A stretch of 7,669 nucleotides of DNA. Source: Desulfobacteraceae bacterium. GTDB taxonomy: Bacteria; Desulfobacterota; Desulfobacteria; Desulfobacterales; Desulfosalsimonadaceae. The translations under genes were made by a program, and so were the position numbers. Under the pieces are notes generated by a model, which saw only the letters and a list, made by a program, of their open reading frames with translations, made no database searches and was not told the DNA's origin. This document shows, piece after piece, positions 1-5,714 of this stretch. The stretch's first letter is position 1. Every line of letters begins with the position of its first letter. The stretch covers positions 1 through 7,669 of the forward strand of contig JAABTZ010000144.1 in NCBI GenBank assembly GCA_011389605.1. The letters are read 5' to 3'.

Positions 1-152
1 TCGGAGTGGAAAAGGATGTGGCTGCGGGATTTTCTTTGGCATCCCATGCCATGTTGTTGTTTCCCGTGTTTATTGCAGGCGTGATTTCAGCAGTGGCAAC
101 GGGCGTGAAAATTTCTGCTACGGGTCAGACAGATTCTGAAAGGCAGGGCTGA
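1..152 (+). CDS. C-terminal end of a flippase-like (UPF0104 / LPG-synthase membrane domain) protein, partial
   Basis: The reading frame is open from the left edge (first whole codon at base 3) to a TGA at 150-152, giving 49 residues. It starts GVEKDVAAGF, runs into a hydrophobic stretch around LLFPVFIAGVISAVATG that would be a final membrane helix, and ends in a short polar tail. The pattern of a GV-acidic loop, a small-residue-rich helix with a His, and then a last hydrophobic helix resembles the C-terminus of flippase-like integral membrane proteins related to the membrane domain of lysylphosphatidylglycerol synthase. That family spans the inner membrane several times and many members have no known substrate. 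With only 49 residues the family call is tentative, but the codon pattern and hydrophobicity support a real gene end. Its last 28 bases overlap the 3' end of the opposite-strand EAL gene. No terminator is visible after it. Confidence 0.55.
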   Translation, partial: GVEKDVAAGFSLASHAMLLFPVFIAGVISAVATGVKISATGQTDSERQG

Positions 153-1798
153 CCATAAAACCATCCCTGCCCGTACTCACAGTTTAGTCCCTTCAGAGTT
201 TCCATTTCTTGGCGGCTTTCAATGCCTTCGGCAATCACCTGCATTCCCAGTCTGTGGGCAAGCTCAATGGTGCTGGCCACAATAGCCTGGTTTCGGGTGT
301 TGGAGTCTATTTGCCGGATAAAGGACTGATCGATCTTCAGCGTGTCAAAAGGGTAGCGGTGAAGATAATTCAAAGAACAATAGCCCTTTCCAAAGTCGTC
401 CAGGGATGTTCCAACATTGAGCCGGCGAAGCTCGTCGAGTACCACCATCAGCTGCTGGCTGTTTTCAATCAGGGCGGTTTCAGTCAGTTCCAGGCTCAGG
501 CTTCTGCTTTGAATGCCGTTTGCTGTCAGCGCGGACTGAAGCACGGACAGAAATTGCGGGTCTGTAAACTGGTGTGCTGAAATATTTACGCTGATTGTCA
601 GATTGTTGCCACAGGCCCCATCCTTTTTTTGCCAGCTTGCAGCCTGCCTGCATACTTCGTTTAGCACCCAGGAACCCAATGGTATTATCAGGCCGGTTTC
701 CTCGGCAATACGGATAAAGTCCTCCGGCATTATCACCCCTTTTTCAGGGTGCTGCCAGCGTACCAGGGCTTCATATCCTGTAATCTTGCCTTGTTTTAAC
801 AGTACAATGGGCTGGTAATGCATTATCAGCTGGTTGTCCAAAAGGGCTTTGCGCAGGGCGGGCTCAATCTCGAGCCGGCGCATTGCTTCCTGGTGTATGG
901 TATCGTCAAATATTTTAAACCCGCAACGTGTTCCCACATTGCCGGCGGCAAGTCCGGCATCTCTTAGCATATTTTCGGCACTCGTGTAGGGAGGGTCGTT
1001 ATAGGCAACTCCCACACTCACGTTTCCGGTAAACTCGTGTCCTTCCATGTAAATGGGGCTTGCAAGGGTTTCGGAAATGGCCCTGGCCGCGGCATTGCCC
1101 TGAACAGGAGAGGGCAGGTCATAGAGCATCACGCCAAAGGTGTGATCCCCGGTGCGCGCCAGCACTGCGTCATCAGGAAGGACTTCCCGCAACTGCCGGA
1201 TTCTCTCCGCAAGGTAGTATTCGCCGGCCTTGCGGCCAAGAGTTCCGAAAATGGCTGGATATCGCCCCATGCGTACTTCAAGAATACCAAAAAGAGAACT
1301 GTGCCGCTGGGTGCGGTGGAGCTGCTCTGTGAGCCGCCTGATGAAATAACGGCGGTTTGGCAGGCCCGTGGCTGAATCATACATGCGAAGGTATTCTTTT
1401 TCAATATCCCGCAGTCGTTTTTTTTCAAGACTGGCATATATTCGCGCCCGGAGCATGACTGGGTTAAACGGCTTGATAAGATAGTCTTCCGCGCCCAGTT
1501 CAATGCAGCTGACCGCACTGTCCATGTCATCAATGGCCGTAACCATGATTACCGGCACCAGCCGCAGTTTTTCATCGGCTTTCATGGCATTTAGCACGGC
1601 TATGCCGTCTAATTCGGGCATCATGATATCGAGCAGAACAAGATCGATACTGCAAGTTTCAAGGATTTCAAGGGCCTGCCTGCCGTTTTCAGCCTCATAG
1701 ATTCTGACAAAGCCCTGTTTTTTGATCATGCTGACCAGGGCATGGCGCGACGAACGGACATCTTCGGCCACCAGAATGGCCTTTTCGCTTTTTTCCAT
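125..1798 (-). CDS. Response regulator with REC, degenerate GGDEF and EAL domains; probable c-di-GMP phosphodiesterase
   Basis: This is a cytoplasmic signalling protein of 557 residues from the ATG at 1798. The REC receiver spans about residues 6-125, with acidic pair E12/D13, phospho-acceptor D57 (LLDIMMPE), T87 and K109 (LIKPF). The GGDEF-like domain, about 140-300, begins with a good ATGLPNRR motif, but its active-site motif is GDHTF (217-221) in place of GGDEF, so cyclase activity is unlikely. The EAL domain, about 312-552, keeps the expected residues: E343 (EAL), N405 (VNIS), E437 (ELTE), D467/D468 (DDFG), K488 (LKID), E524 (AEGIE) and Q544 (GQGW). The likely role is phosphorylation-controlled hydrolysis of c-di-GMP, with the degenerate GGDEF perhaps an allosteric GTP site. 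No partner kinase is in the window. A TTG at 1825 with GGTGA seven bases upstream would add nine residues; I prefer the ATG because the receiver fold begins just after it. It lies 167 bp downstream of the hydratase gene on the same strand. Confidence 0.93.
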   Translation of the reverse strand: MEKSEKAILVAEDVRSSRHALVSMIKKQGFVRIYEAENGRQALEILETCSIDLVLLDIMMPELDGIAVLNAMKADEKLRLVPVIMVTAIDDMDSAVSCIELGAEDYLIKPFNPVMLRARIYASLEKKRLRDIEKEYLRMYDSATGLPNRRYFIRRLTEQLHRTQRHSSLFGILEVRMGRYPAIFGTLGRKAGEYYLAERIRQLREVLPDDAVLARTGDHTFGVMLYDLPSPVQGNAAARAISETLASPIYMEGHEFTGNVSVGVAYNDPPYTSAENMLRDAGLAAGNVGTRCGFKIFDDTIHQEAMRRLEIEPALRKALLDNQLIMHYQPIVLLKQGKITGYEALVRWQHPEKGVIMPEDFIRIAEETGLIIPLGSWVLNEVCRQAASWQKKDGACGNNLTISVNISAHQFTDPQFLSVLQSALTANGIQSRSLSLELTETALIENSQQLMVVLDELRRLNVGTSLDDFGKGYCSLNYLHRYPFDTLKIDQSFIRQIDSNTRNQAIVASTIELAHRLGMQVIAEGIESRQEMETLKGLNCEYGQGWFYGQPCLSESV

Positions 1799-1854
1799 CA
1801 GGGCTTCCACCAATGAATATATCAAAACAAGTTCACCGATATGATCAGGATTCT

Positions 1855-1883
1855 AATATTTCTGAATCTGGCAGAAAATGCAA
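1855..1883 (-). promoter_or_regulatory. Weak candidate promoter for the REC-GGDEF-EAL gene
   Basis: Reading the minus strand, TTGCAT (1883-1878) and AATATT (1860-1855) are separated by 17 bases, which would start transcription near 1848, upstream of both candidate start codons (1825 and 1798). Each box matches the sigma-70 consensus at only four positions. The rest of the 1799-1965 gap shows no convincing terminator for the upstream hydratase, so read-through from the acyl-CoA operon is equally possible. Confidence 0.3.
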
Positions 1884-1965
1884 GCAATTATTGACATATC
1901 CCCATTTTCGCCCATGCCCTGTGTCATGCTCATCAGGTAGCTGAATCGCTGTTTACTATCTGAAA

Positions 1966-2736
1966 TTATTCTCCTTTGAAAACAGGCTCGCGCTTTTCCA
2001 GAAACGCTGTAAAACCTTCCGTGGCGTCCTTGGAGGCGGCAGCTATTCGGCTGCCTTCGCTTTCCTGTTCCAGGCCGGAATCAATGCCTTCGTACATGCC
2101 TGCAGCCATTGCTTTAAGAACACAGCGCATGGCAACAGGGGGACGGGCGGCAAGGGCCTTTGCAAAGCTTTCGGCTTCTTCCAGAAGTTTTTCCGGGGGC
2201 GCGATCTGCTGGACAAGGCCGGTTTCAAGAGCCTGGCTGGCTGTAATACGTTTGCTGAAAAAAATCATTTCCAAAGCCTTGCTTCGCCCAAGCTCCCGCA
2301 TCAGGCGCTGGGTGCCCCCCCATCCTGGGATTATGCCAAGGTTGAGCTCAGTAAGCCCTGCTTTTGCCTTGGGTGAATCTGCCATTATTCTGAAGTGGCA
2401 GCAAAGGGCAAGTTCCAGGCCTCCGCCGAAGGCGTGACCGTTTATAGCAGCGATAAAAGGCTTTTCAAACCGGTCGATACGGCGCCACAGTTTCTGGCCC
2501 AGGGGCCCGGTTTTGGCGGAATTGGCAGCATCCTTGACGTCAAAACCCGCGGAAAAGCACTTGTCGCCGGTGCCCGTGAGAATAACCACTCTCACGGTTT
2601 TGTCGGCCTCCACTGCATTGATCTTTTTTTCAAAATCCTCCATGGCTGCCAGGCTCCAGGCATTGGCCGGGGGACGATTAAATGTGATGGTGGCAATATT
2701 GTCCTTGATTTCAAGAATGTTTAATTCCTCTGCCAT
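1966..2736 (-). CDS. Enoyl-CoA hydratase / isomerase (crotonase family)
   Basis: A soluble protein of 256 residues, the normal length for a crotonase. It is expected to add water to a trans-2-enoyl-CoA, the second step of beta-oxidation-like pathways. The oxyanion-hole segments are present as FSAGFD (61-66) and HAFGGGLELA (101-110). Both glutamates used by classic hydratases are kept: E108 in GGGLELA and E130 in LTELNLG. The conserved PGWGGTQRL follows at 137-145. These features support real hydratase activity rather than one of the divergent crotonase chemistries, but the acyl substrate cannot be read from sequence. The gene is 157 bp downstream of the acyl-CoA dehydrogenase, whose product would be its substrate, so the two probably share a transcript. 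The frame stays open to 2859, but the ATG at 2736 with AAGGAG six bases upstream is the clear start, and MAEELNILEI is a typical crotonase N-terminus. Confidence 0.95.
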   Translation of the reverse strand: MAEELNILEIKDNIATITFNRPPANAWSLAAMEDFEKKINAVEADKTVRVVILTGTGDKCFSAGFDVKDAANSAKTGPLGQKLWRRIDRFEKPFIAAINGHAFGGGLELALCCHFRIMADSPKAKAGLTELNLGIIPGWGGTQRLMRELGRSKALEMIFFSKRITASQALETGLVQQIAPPEKLLEEAESFAKALAARPPVAMRCVLKAMAAGMYEGIDSGLEQESEGSRIAAASKDATEGFTAFLEKREPVFKGE

Positions 2737-2742
2737 GACTGA

Positions 2743-2748
2743 CTCCTT
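2743..2748 (-). promoter_or_regulatory. Ribosome binding site that sets the hydratase start
   Basis: On the minus strand the sequence AAGGAG ends six bases before the ATG at 2736. It rules out the 41-residue upstream extension that the open frame would allow. Confidence 0.85.
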
Positions 2749-2798
2749 TGGGTAATTGGAAACGCTCAATTTAGATTCAAGTTGGGTCAATGCCCTGC

Positions 2799-2849
2799 GG
2801 CCGGGTCTGGTTTCAGGGCCGATGCTGCCTGAGGAAACCATCGCCGGCC
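2799..2849 (-). other. Intercistronic hairpin between dehydrogenase and hydratase genes
   Basis: The arms GGCCGG (2799-2804) and TGGTTTC (2808-2814) pair perfectly with GAAACCA (2834-2840) and CCGGCC (2844-2849). This gives 13 base pairs broken by one 3x3 internal loop. The inside may extend by a few more pairs (AGG with CCT at 2815-2817 and 2828-2830). No U-run follows in the direction of transcription, so it is not a standard intrinsic terminator. It may tune the relative expression of the two genes through RNA stability or processing, or be one copy of a dispersed palindromic repeat. Confidence 0.65.
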
Positions 2850-2893
2850 TTGATACCAAAATGCATCACAGGGCTGACTGTATTTTTATGAGA

Positions 2894-4711
2894 TTACAAC
2901 CCGCCAAAGCCTGCTTCCTCGATTTCGATGGCCGCAGGCGCGCAGTCGCTTATGGACTCAAGCTTGCCCATGCCCAGGGGCAGCATGGTGCGGATATAGA
3001 ATTCCGCTGTTTTGATCTGGCCCCGGTAGAAAACCTCGTCTTTTTTCTTCACCTTGCCGGCGAGTTTTTCCGCCGCGGTCTGGGCACGCCACAGCATCAT
3101 CCATGCCAGCAGCATATCTCCTATCACATCGAGAAACATCCAGGAATGGGCAAATGCAACCTTGATCTGCTCGGACATGGCTTTTTTGCCAAGGCCCATG
3201 GCCACTTCGCCCAGGCGGTTGACAGCTTTTTCCACACGCTCTGCCAGGGGAACCAGTTCTTCATGATTTTTGGCAGCGGCAACGGTTTTCTGCATCTCCC
3301 CGAGCAGACCCCCAAAGACCTGGCCTTTTTTCATGCCGAGTTTGCGGCCAAGCATGTCCATGGCCTGGATGCCGCTGGTGCCCTCGTATATGGAGGCAAT
3401 CTTGCAGTCCCGGGCATATTGCTCCACGGGGTAATCCTTTGTATAGCCGGCGCCCCCGTAGACCTGGATGGCCTGCACGCAAACTTCATGGCCGTGTACT
3501 GACAGATAGTCTTTTATTACCGGGGTGAGAAAGTCATAGAGGCCGTCAAAAAATTCGCGTTCCTCCTCTGTTGTTGCCAGGGATGCCTTGGTGCGGCATG
3601 CGGCAGTGTAGTAGAAAAGGCTGCGCATGCCTTCAACATAGGCTTTCATCCACAGCAGCATGCGCCGCACGTCCGGGTGGTTGATAATGGCCACGGCAGG
3701 AGCTCCGTGGTTGAAATAATCGTTCATGTCCCGGCCCTGGATGCGCTGCCTGGCATAATTGACAGCAAGCATGTAGGCTGCAGACGAGTAGGCAAGGCCC
3801 TGCAGGCCAGTTGCCATGCGCGCGCCGTTCATCATGTTAAACATGATACGCATGCCTTTGCATTCTTCGCCCAGCAGGTAGCCCACGCATTTGCCCTTGG
3901 AGCCAAGGGCCATGCTGCAGGTGGCACTGGCATGGATGCCGTGTTTCTCCTCTGTTCCTGTGCATACGATATCGTTTCTCTCTCCAGGGGAGCCGTCTTT
4001 GTTGACCAGATATTTGGGCACGATGAAAATGGATATGCCCTTGGTGCCGGCAGGGTCGCCTTCAATGCGGGCCAGCACCGGATGAATGATGTTGTCGCAA
4101 AGGTCATGTTCGCCGTTGGTTATAAAAATTTTGTTTCCGGTCAGGTTGTAGCTGCCGTCGTCATTTCGCGTGGCAGATGTGGTCAAAGCGCCTACATCCG
4201 ATCCGGCCTCGGGTTCGGTCAGCAGCATGGTGCCGCCCCATTGCCCTTTGACCAGTTTTTCCACATACATCTTTTTCTGTTCTTCTGTGCCGTATTTTTC
4301 GATCATGTCGGCGGTGCCGTTTCCCATGGTGGCGTAGGAATACACGGCCCAGTTTCCCCCCATGAAATATTCGCTGGCAGCTGAAACAACCAGTCCGGGA
4401 GCCCCCTGACCGCCCATTTCAGGCGGGGGCCCAAGACTTCCCCATTCGCCTTCAAGCAGAAGTTTGTGTACCCGGTGAAAGCTCTCCGGTACTTTGACCA
4501 CACCGTTTTCAAATCTTACTTCCTGCTTGTCGCCTTCCTGAAGCGTTGGCAAAAGCTCCTTTATGGCCATGCTGCGCGCTTCGGTTATTATCATGTCACA
4601 GGCTTTTCGATTGAAGTCCTTGTACAGATCGTATTTAAGAAGTTCCTCGCCGTTCATCTGCTCCCAGATTACAAAGTCAATATCCCGCCTGTCTGCCAGT
4701 TGCTGTGCCAT
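2894..4711 (-). CDS. Large acyl-CoA dehydrogenase, DmdC-like family (about 600 residues)
   Basis: A flavoenzyme of 605 residues that should oxidise an acyl-CoA to the 2-enoyl-CoA and pass electrons to electron-transferring flavoprotein. It is much longer than the usual 380-residue family members. It has the N-terminal extension (about 1-45) and the extra C-terminal helical domain (about 470-600) of the group that includes 3-methylmercaptopropionyl-CoA dehydrogenase (DmdC). The core carries LTEPEAGSD (164-172), KIFITNG (194-200), the HGIHASATC segment (258-265) typical of this subgroup, and YGGAGYTKDYPVEQ (418-431). IYEGTSGIQ (441-449) supplies catalytic base E443. The start is the ATG at 4711, preceded by an AGGAAAGGAAA purine tract about 11 bases upstream. 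It is the first gene of a minus-strand unit with the hydratase downstream. The substrate is unknown: many anaerobes carry several paralogues acting on fatty, aromatic or branched acyl-CoAs, so the DmdC resemblance does not prove DMSP metabolism. Confidence 0.93.
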   Translation of the reverse strand: MAQQLADRRDIDFVIWEQMNGEELLKYDLYKDFNRKACDMIITEARSMAIKELLPTLQEGDKQEVRFENGVVKVPESFHRVHKLLLEGEWGSLGPPPEMGGQGAPGLVVSAASEYFMGGNWAVYSYATMGNGTADMIEKYGTEEQKKMYVEKLVKGQWGGTMLLTEPEAGSDVGALTTSATRNDDGSYNLTGNKIFITNGEHDLCDNIIHPVLARIEGDPAGTKGISIFIVPKYLVNKDGSPGERNDIVCTGTEEKHGIHASATCSMALGSKGKCVGYLLGEECKGMRIMFNMMNGARMATGLQGLAYSSAAYMLAVNYARQRIQGRDMNDYFNHGAPAVAIINHPDVRRMLLWMKAYVEGMRSLFYYTAACRTKASLATTEEEREFFDGLYDFLTPVIKDYLSVHGHEVCVQAIQVYGGAGYTKDYPVEQYARDCKIASIYEGTSGIQAMDMLGRKLGMKKGQVFGGLLGEMQKTVAAAKNHEELVPLAERVEKAVNRLGEVAMGLGKKAMSEQIKVAFAHSWMFLDVIGDMLLAWMMLWRAQTAAEKLAGKVKKKDEVFYRGQIKTAEFYIRTMLPLGMGKLESISDCAPAAIEIEEAGFGGL

Positions 4712-4795
4712 AATAATTTGTTTCCTTTCCTGTGTGTATTTTGGATATAAATATATATGTCAGGCTGTTGCTTTGCCATGTTTTACGGTGCCACC

Positions 4796-4812
4796 TAAAA
4801 ACCGGGTTTTTA
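4796..4812. repeat. Short A/T-rich inverted repeat in the divergent region
   Basis: TAAAAAC (4796-4802) and GTTTTTA (4806-4812) form perfect 7-bp arms around CGG. If the promoter at 4895-4922 is right, this lies in the leader of the acyl-CoA dehydrogenase mRNA. The arms are mostly A/T, so it could be a weak hairpin, a protein site or chance. Confidence 0.35.
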
Positions 4813-4859
4813 CGAGTGCATCATGCTTGCGTCCGGATGGCAAAAACGGCTCAACATGG

Positions 4860-4892
4860 TTGCAAAAAACGTGTAGTATGCTACACGATAAA
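4860..4892 (+). promoter_or_regulatory. Speculative MerR-type promoter for the exporter operon
   Basis: On the plus strand, TTGCAA (4860-4865) and GATAAA (4887-4892) flank the palindrome at 4870-4887. The 21-base spacer is longer than the standard 17. MerR-family activators typically act on promoters with stretched spacers (19-20 bases) with the operator between the boxes, and this layout resembles that. The boxes are weak and the spacer is one base beyond the usual range. It would leave a leader of about 90 bases before the GTG at 4992. No better plus-strand promoter is evident. Confidence 0.25.
4870..4887. promoter_or_regulatory. Palindromic operator candidate, 7-4-7
   Basis: CGTGTAG (4870-4876) and CTACACG (4881-4887) are exact reverse complements around TATG. 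The site lies in the divergent region, directly after the -10 box of the predicted minus-strand promoter and within the speculative plus-strand promoter. A symmetric 18-bp site with 7-bp arms suits a dimeric regulator, and the adjacent MerR-like protein is the natural candidate. A regulator encoded elsewhere, for example a TetR-type fatty-acid repressor, is also possible. Confidence 0.6.
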
Positions 4893-4894
4893 GC

Positions 4895-4922
4895 AGGATA
4901 CTCCCATGGCATTTTTTGTCAA
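4895..4922 (-). promoter_or_regulatory. Sigma-70-like promoter for the acyl-CoA dehydrogenase operon
   Basis: On the minus strand there is a perfect -35 box TTGACA (4922-4917), a 16-base spacer, and TATCCT (4900-4895) as -10 with four of six consensus bases. Transcription would start near 4888, at the edge of the palindrome 4870-4887, so a bound protein there would block initiation or early elongation. The leader to the ATG at 4711 would be about 177 bases. A second, weaker A/T-rich box (TATATT near 4750) could give a shorter leader. Confidence 0.5.
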
Positions 4923-4991
4923 TAAAAAACCACTGCTGCTGATTCATTTATCCCTTGGGTCCGGCTGGTGACATACGTGTAAGGAGAAAGA

Positions 4992-5714
4992 GTGAAAATC
5001 AGTGAACTTGTCAGAAGAACCGGGGTTTCAAAGGAAACCATCCATTATTACATCCGGGAAGGTGTTTTGCCCCGTCCCTGTAAAACAGGCAGCAATAAAG
5101 CAGATTACAGCGATGATTATGTTGAGCAGATATGCCTCATAAAGGCTCTTCGGGAAAATTATTTTCTGCCGATTCCGGTTATCAAAAAGCTGATGAAAAA
5201 GCACACCAAGCAGTCGCCCGCAGACCGGTCGGCTTTTATATTTCTTTCCCGGTATATCCGTCCCCTGGATCAGCTGCTGTCCGGTGGAGTAACAGGGCGC
5301 CGGGCCTTTATTGCAGCCACGGGCATAAGTGAAAAATGGCTTGACAAAATGGAGCAATGGGGGATTATCACCAGCGAAGAGCAAAACGGCAGGCGTTTTT
5401 ATTCCCAGGACGATGTTATCATTGGAAAGCTTTTGGTGGACATGGACGGTATAGGAATAGGTCCGCGAGATGGCTTTGACCCGGCCGAACTGCGCAATTT
5501 CACTGATCTTTTCCGGAATCTTGTGGCCAGAAACGTCCAAAAGTTCATTGCCCTTGGATGGGAGCAGATGGCCCGGGGAGAGCTGCGGAAAAAAAGCAGC
5601 CAGTCCACGGAAATCATGAGCCTGTTTTTTTACCACATTTACCGCAAGATGGTTAAAGAAGAGTATAGCCGGTATTTTCAAAATGTTGAGAATGATCGGC
5701 AGGACGATAACTGA
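4992..5714 (+). CDS. MerR-family transcriptional regulator with two winged-helix domains
   Basis: A protein of 240 residues starting at GTG 4992 with AAGGAG five bases upstream. Residues 1-70 are a typical MerR DNA-binding domain: MKISELVRRTGVSKETIHYYIREGVL (helix-turn-helix then wing), followed by YSDDYVEQI and a further helix pair. Residues about 102-158 repeat the same plan: TGRRAFIAATGISEKWLDKM, then WGII, then GRRFYSQDDV and a helix. Both copies share TG-hydrophobic-S, a G-I/V-I/L turn and YS-x-DD. The rest (about 165-240) is helical, contains LGWEQMARGEL, and has no recognisable ligand-binding family or cysteine cluster, so the inducer is unknown. The stop codon overlaps the ABC ATPase start (TGATG), so the regulator is probably translated with the exporter it controls. 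The palindrome at 4870-4887 is its likely operator. The MerR call is firm; the second winged helix is my reading of the sequence. Confidence 0.88.
   Translation: MKISELVRRTGVSKETIHYYIREGVLPRPCKTGSNKADYSDDYVEQICLIKALRENYFLPIPVIKKLMKKHTKQSPADRSAFIFLSRYIRPLDQLLSGGVTGRRAFIAATGISEKWLDKMEQWGIITSEEQNGRRFYSQDDVIIGKLLVDMDGIGIGPRDGFDPAELRNFTDLFRNLVARNVQKFIALGWEQMARGELRKKSSQSTEIMSLFFYHIYRKMVKEEYSRYFQNVENDRQDDN

Noticed and set aside
1884..1896. TTGACA on the plus strand near 1890 as a promoter
   Set aside because: There is no -10 box at suitable spacing and no plus-strand gene downstream.
2799..2849. The intercistronic hairpin as a Rho-independent terminator
   Set aside because: No T-rich tract follows it in the direction of transcription, and the downstream gene is functionally matched to the upstream one.
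2737..2859. N-terminal extension of the hydratase frame by 41 residues
   Set aside because: The extension runs through the intercistronic hairpin, is not crotonase-like, and AAGGAG sits exactly right for the ATG at 2736.
2756..3502. Plus-strand open frame of 248 codons opposite the acyl-CoA dehydrogenase
   Set aside because: It is antisense to well-conserved dehydrogenase codons, has no recognisable domain and has no good ribosome binding site.
3677..4384. Plus-strand open frame of 235 codons, rich in His, Ala and Gly
   Set aside because: It is the mirror of the conserved core of the dehydrogenase; its composition is that of a reverse-complement shadow.
4763..4778. Sigma-54-like GG-N10-GC spacing on the minus strand (TGGCAAAGCAACAGCC)
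   Set aside because: The spacing fits, but the -12 side is CAGC rather than TTGC, and no enhancer-binding regulator is encoded nearby.
4732..4971. Small plus-strand frame in the divergent control region
   Set aside because: It has no ribosome binding site, a random-looking composition and overlaps the promoter and palindrome.
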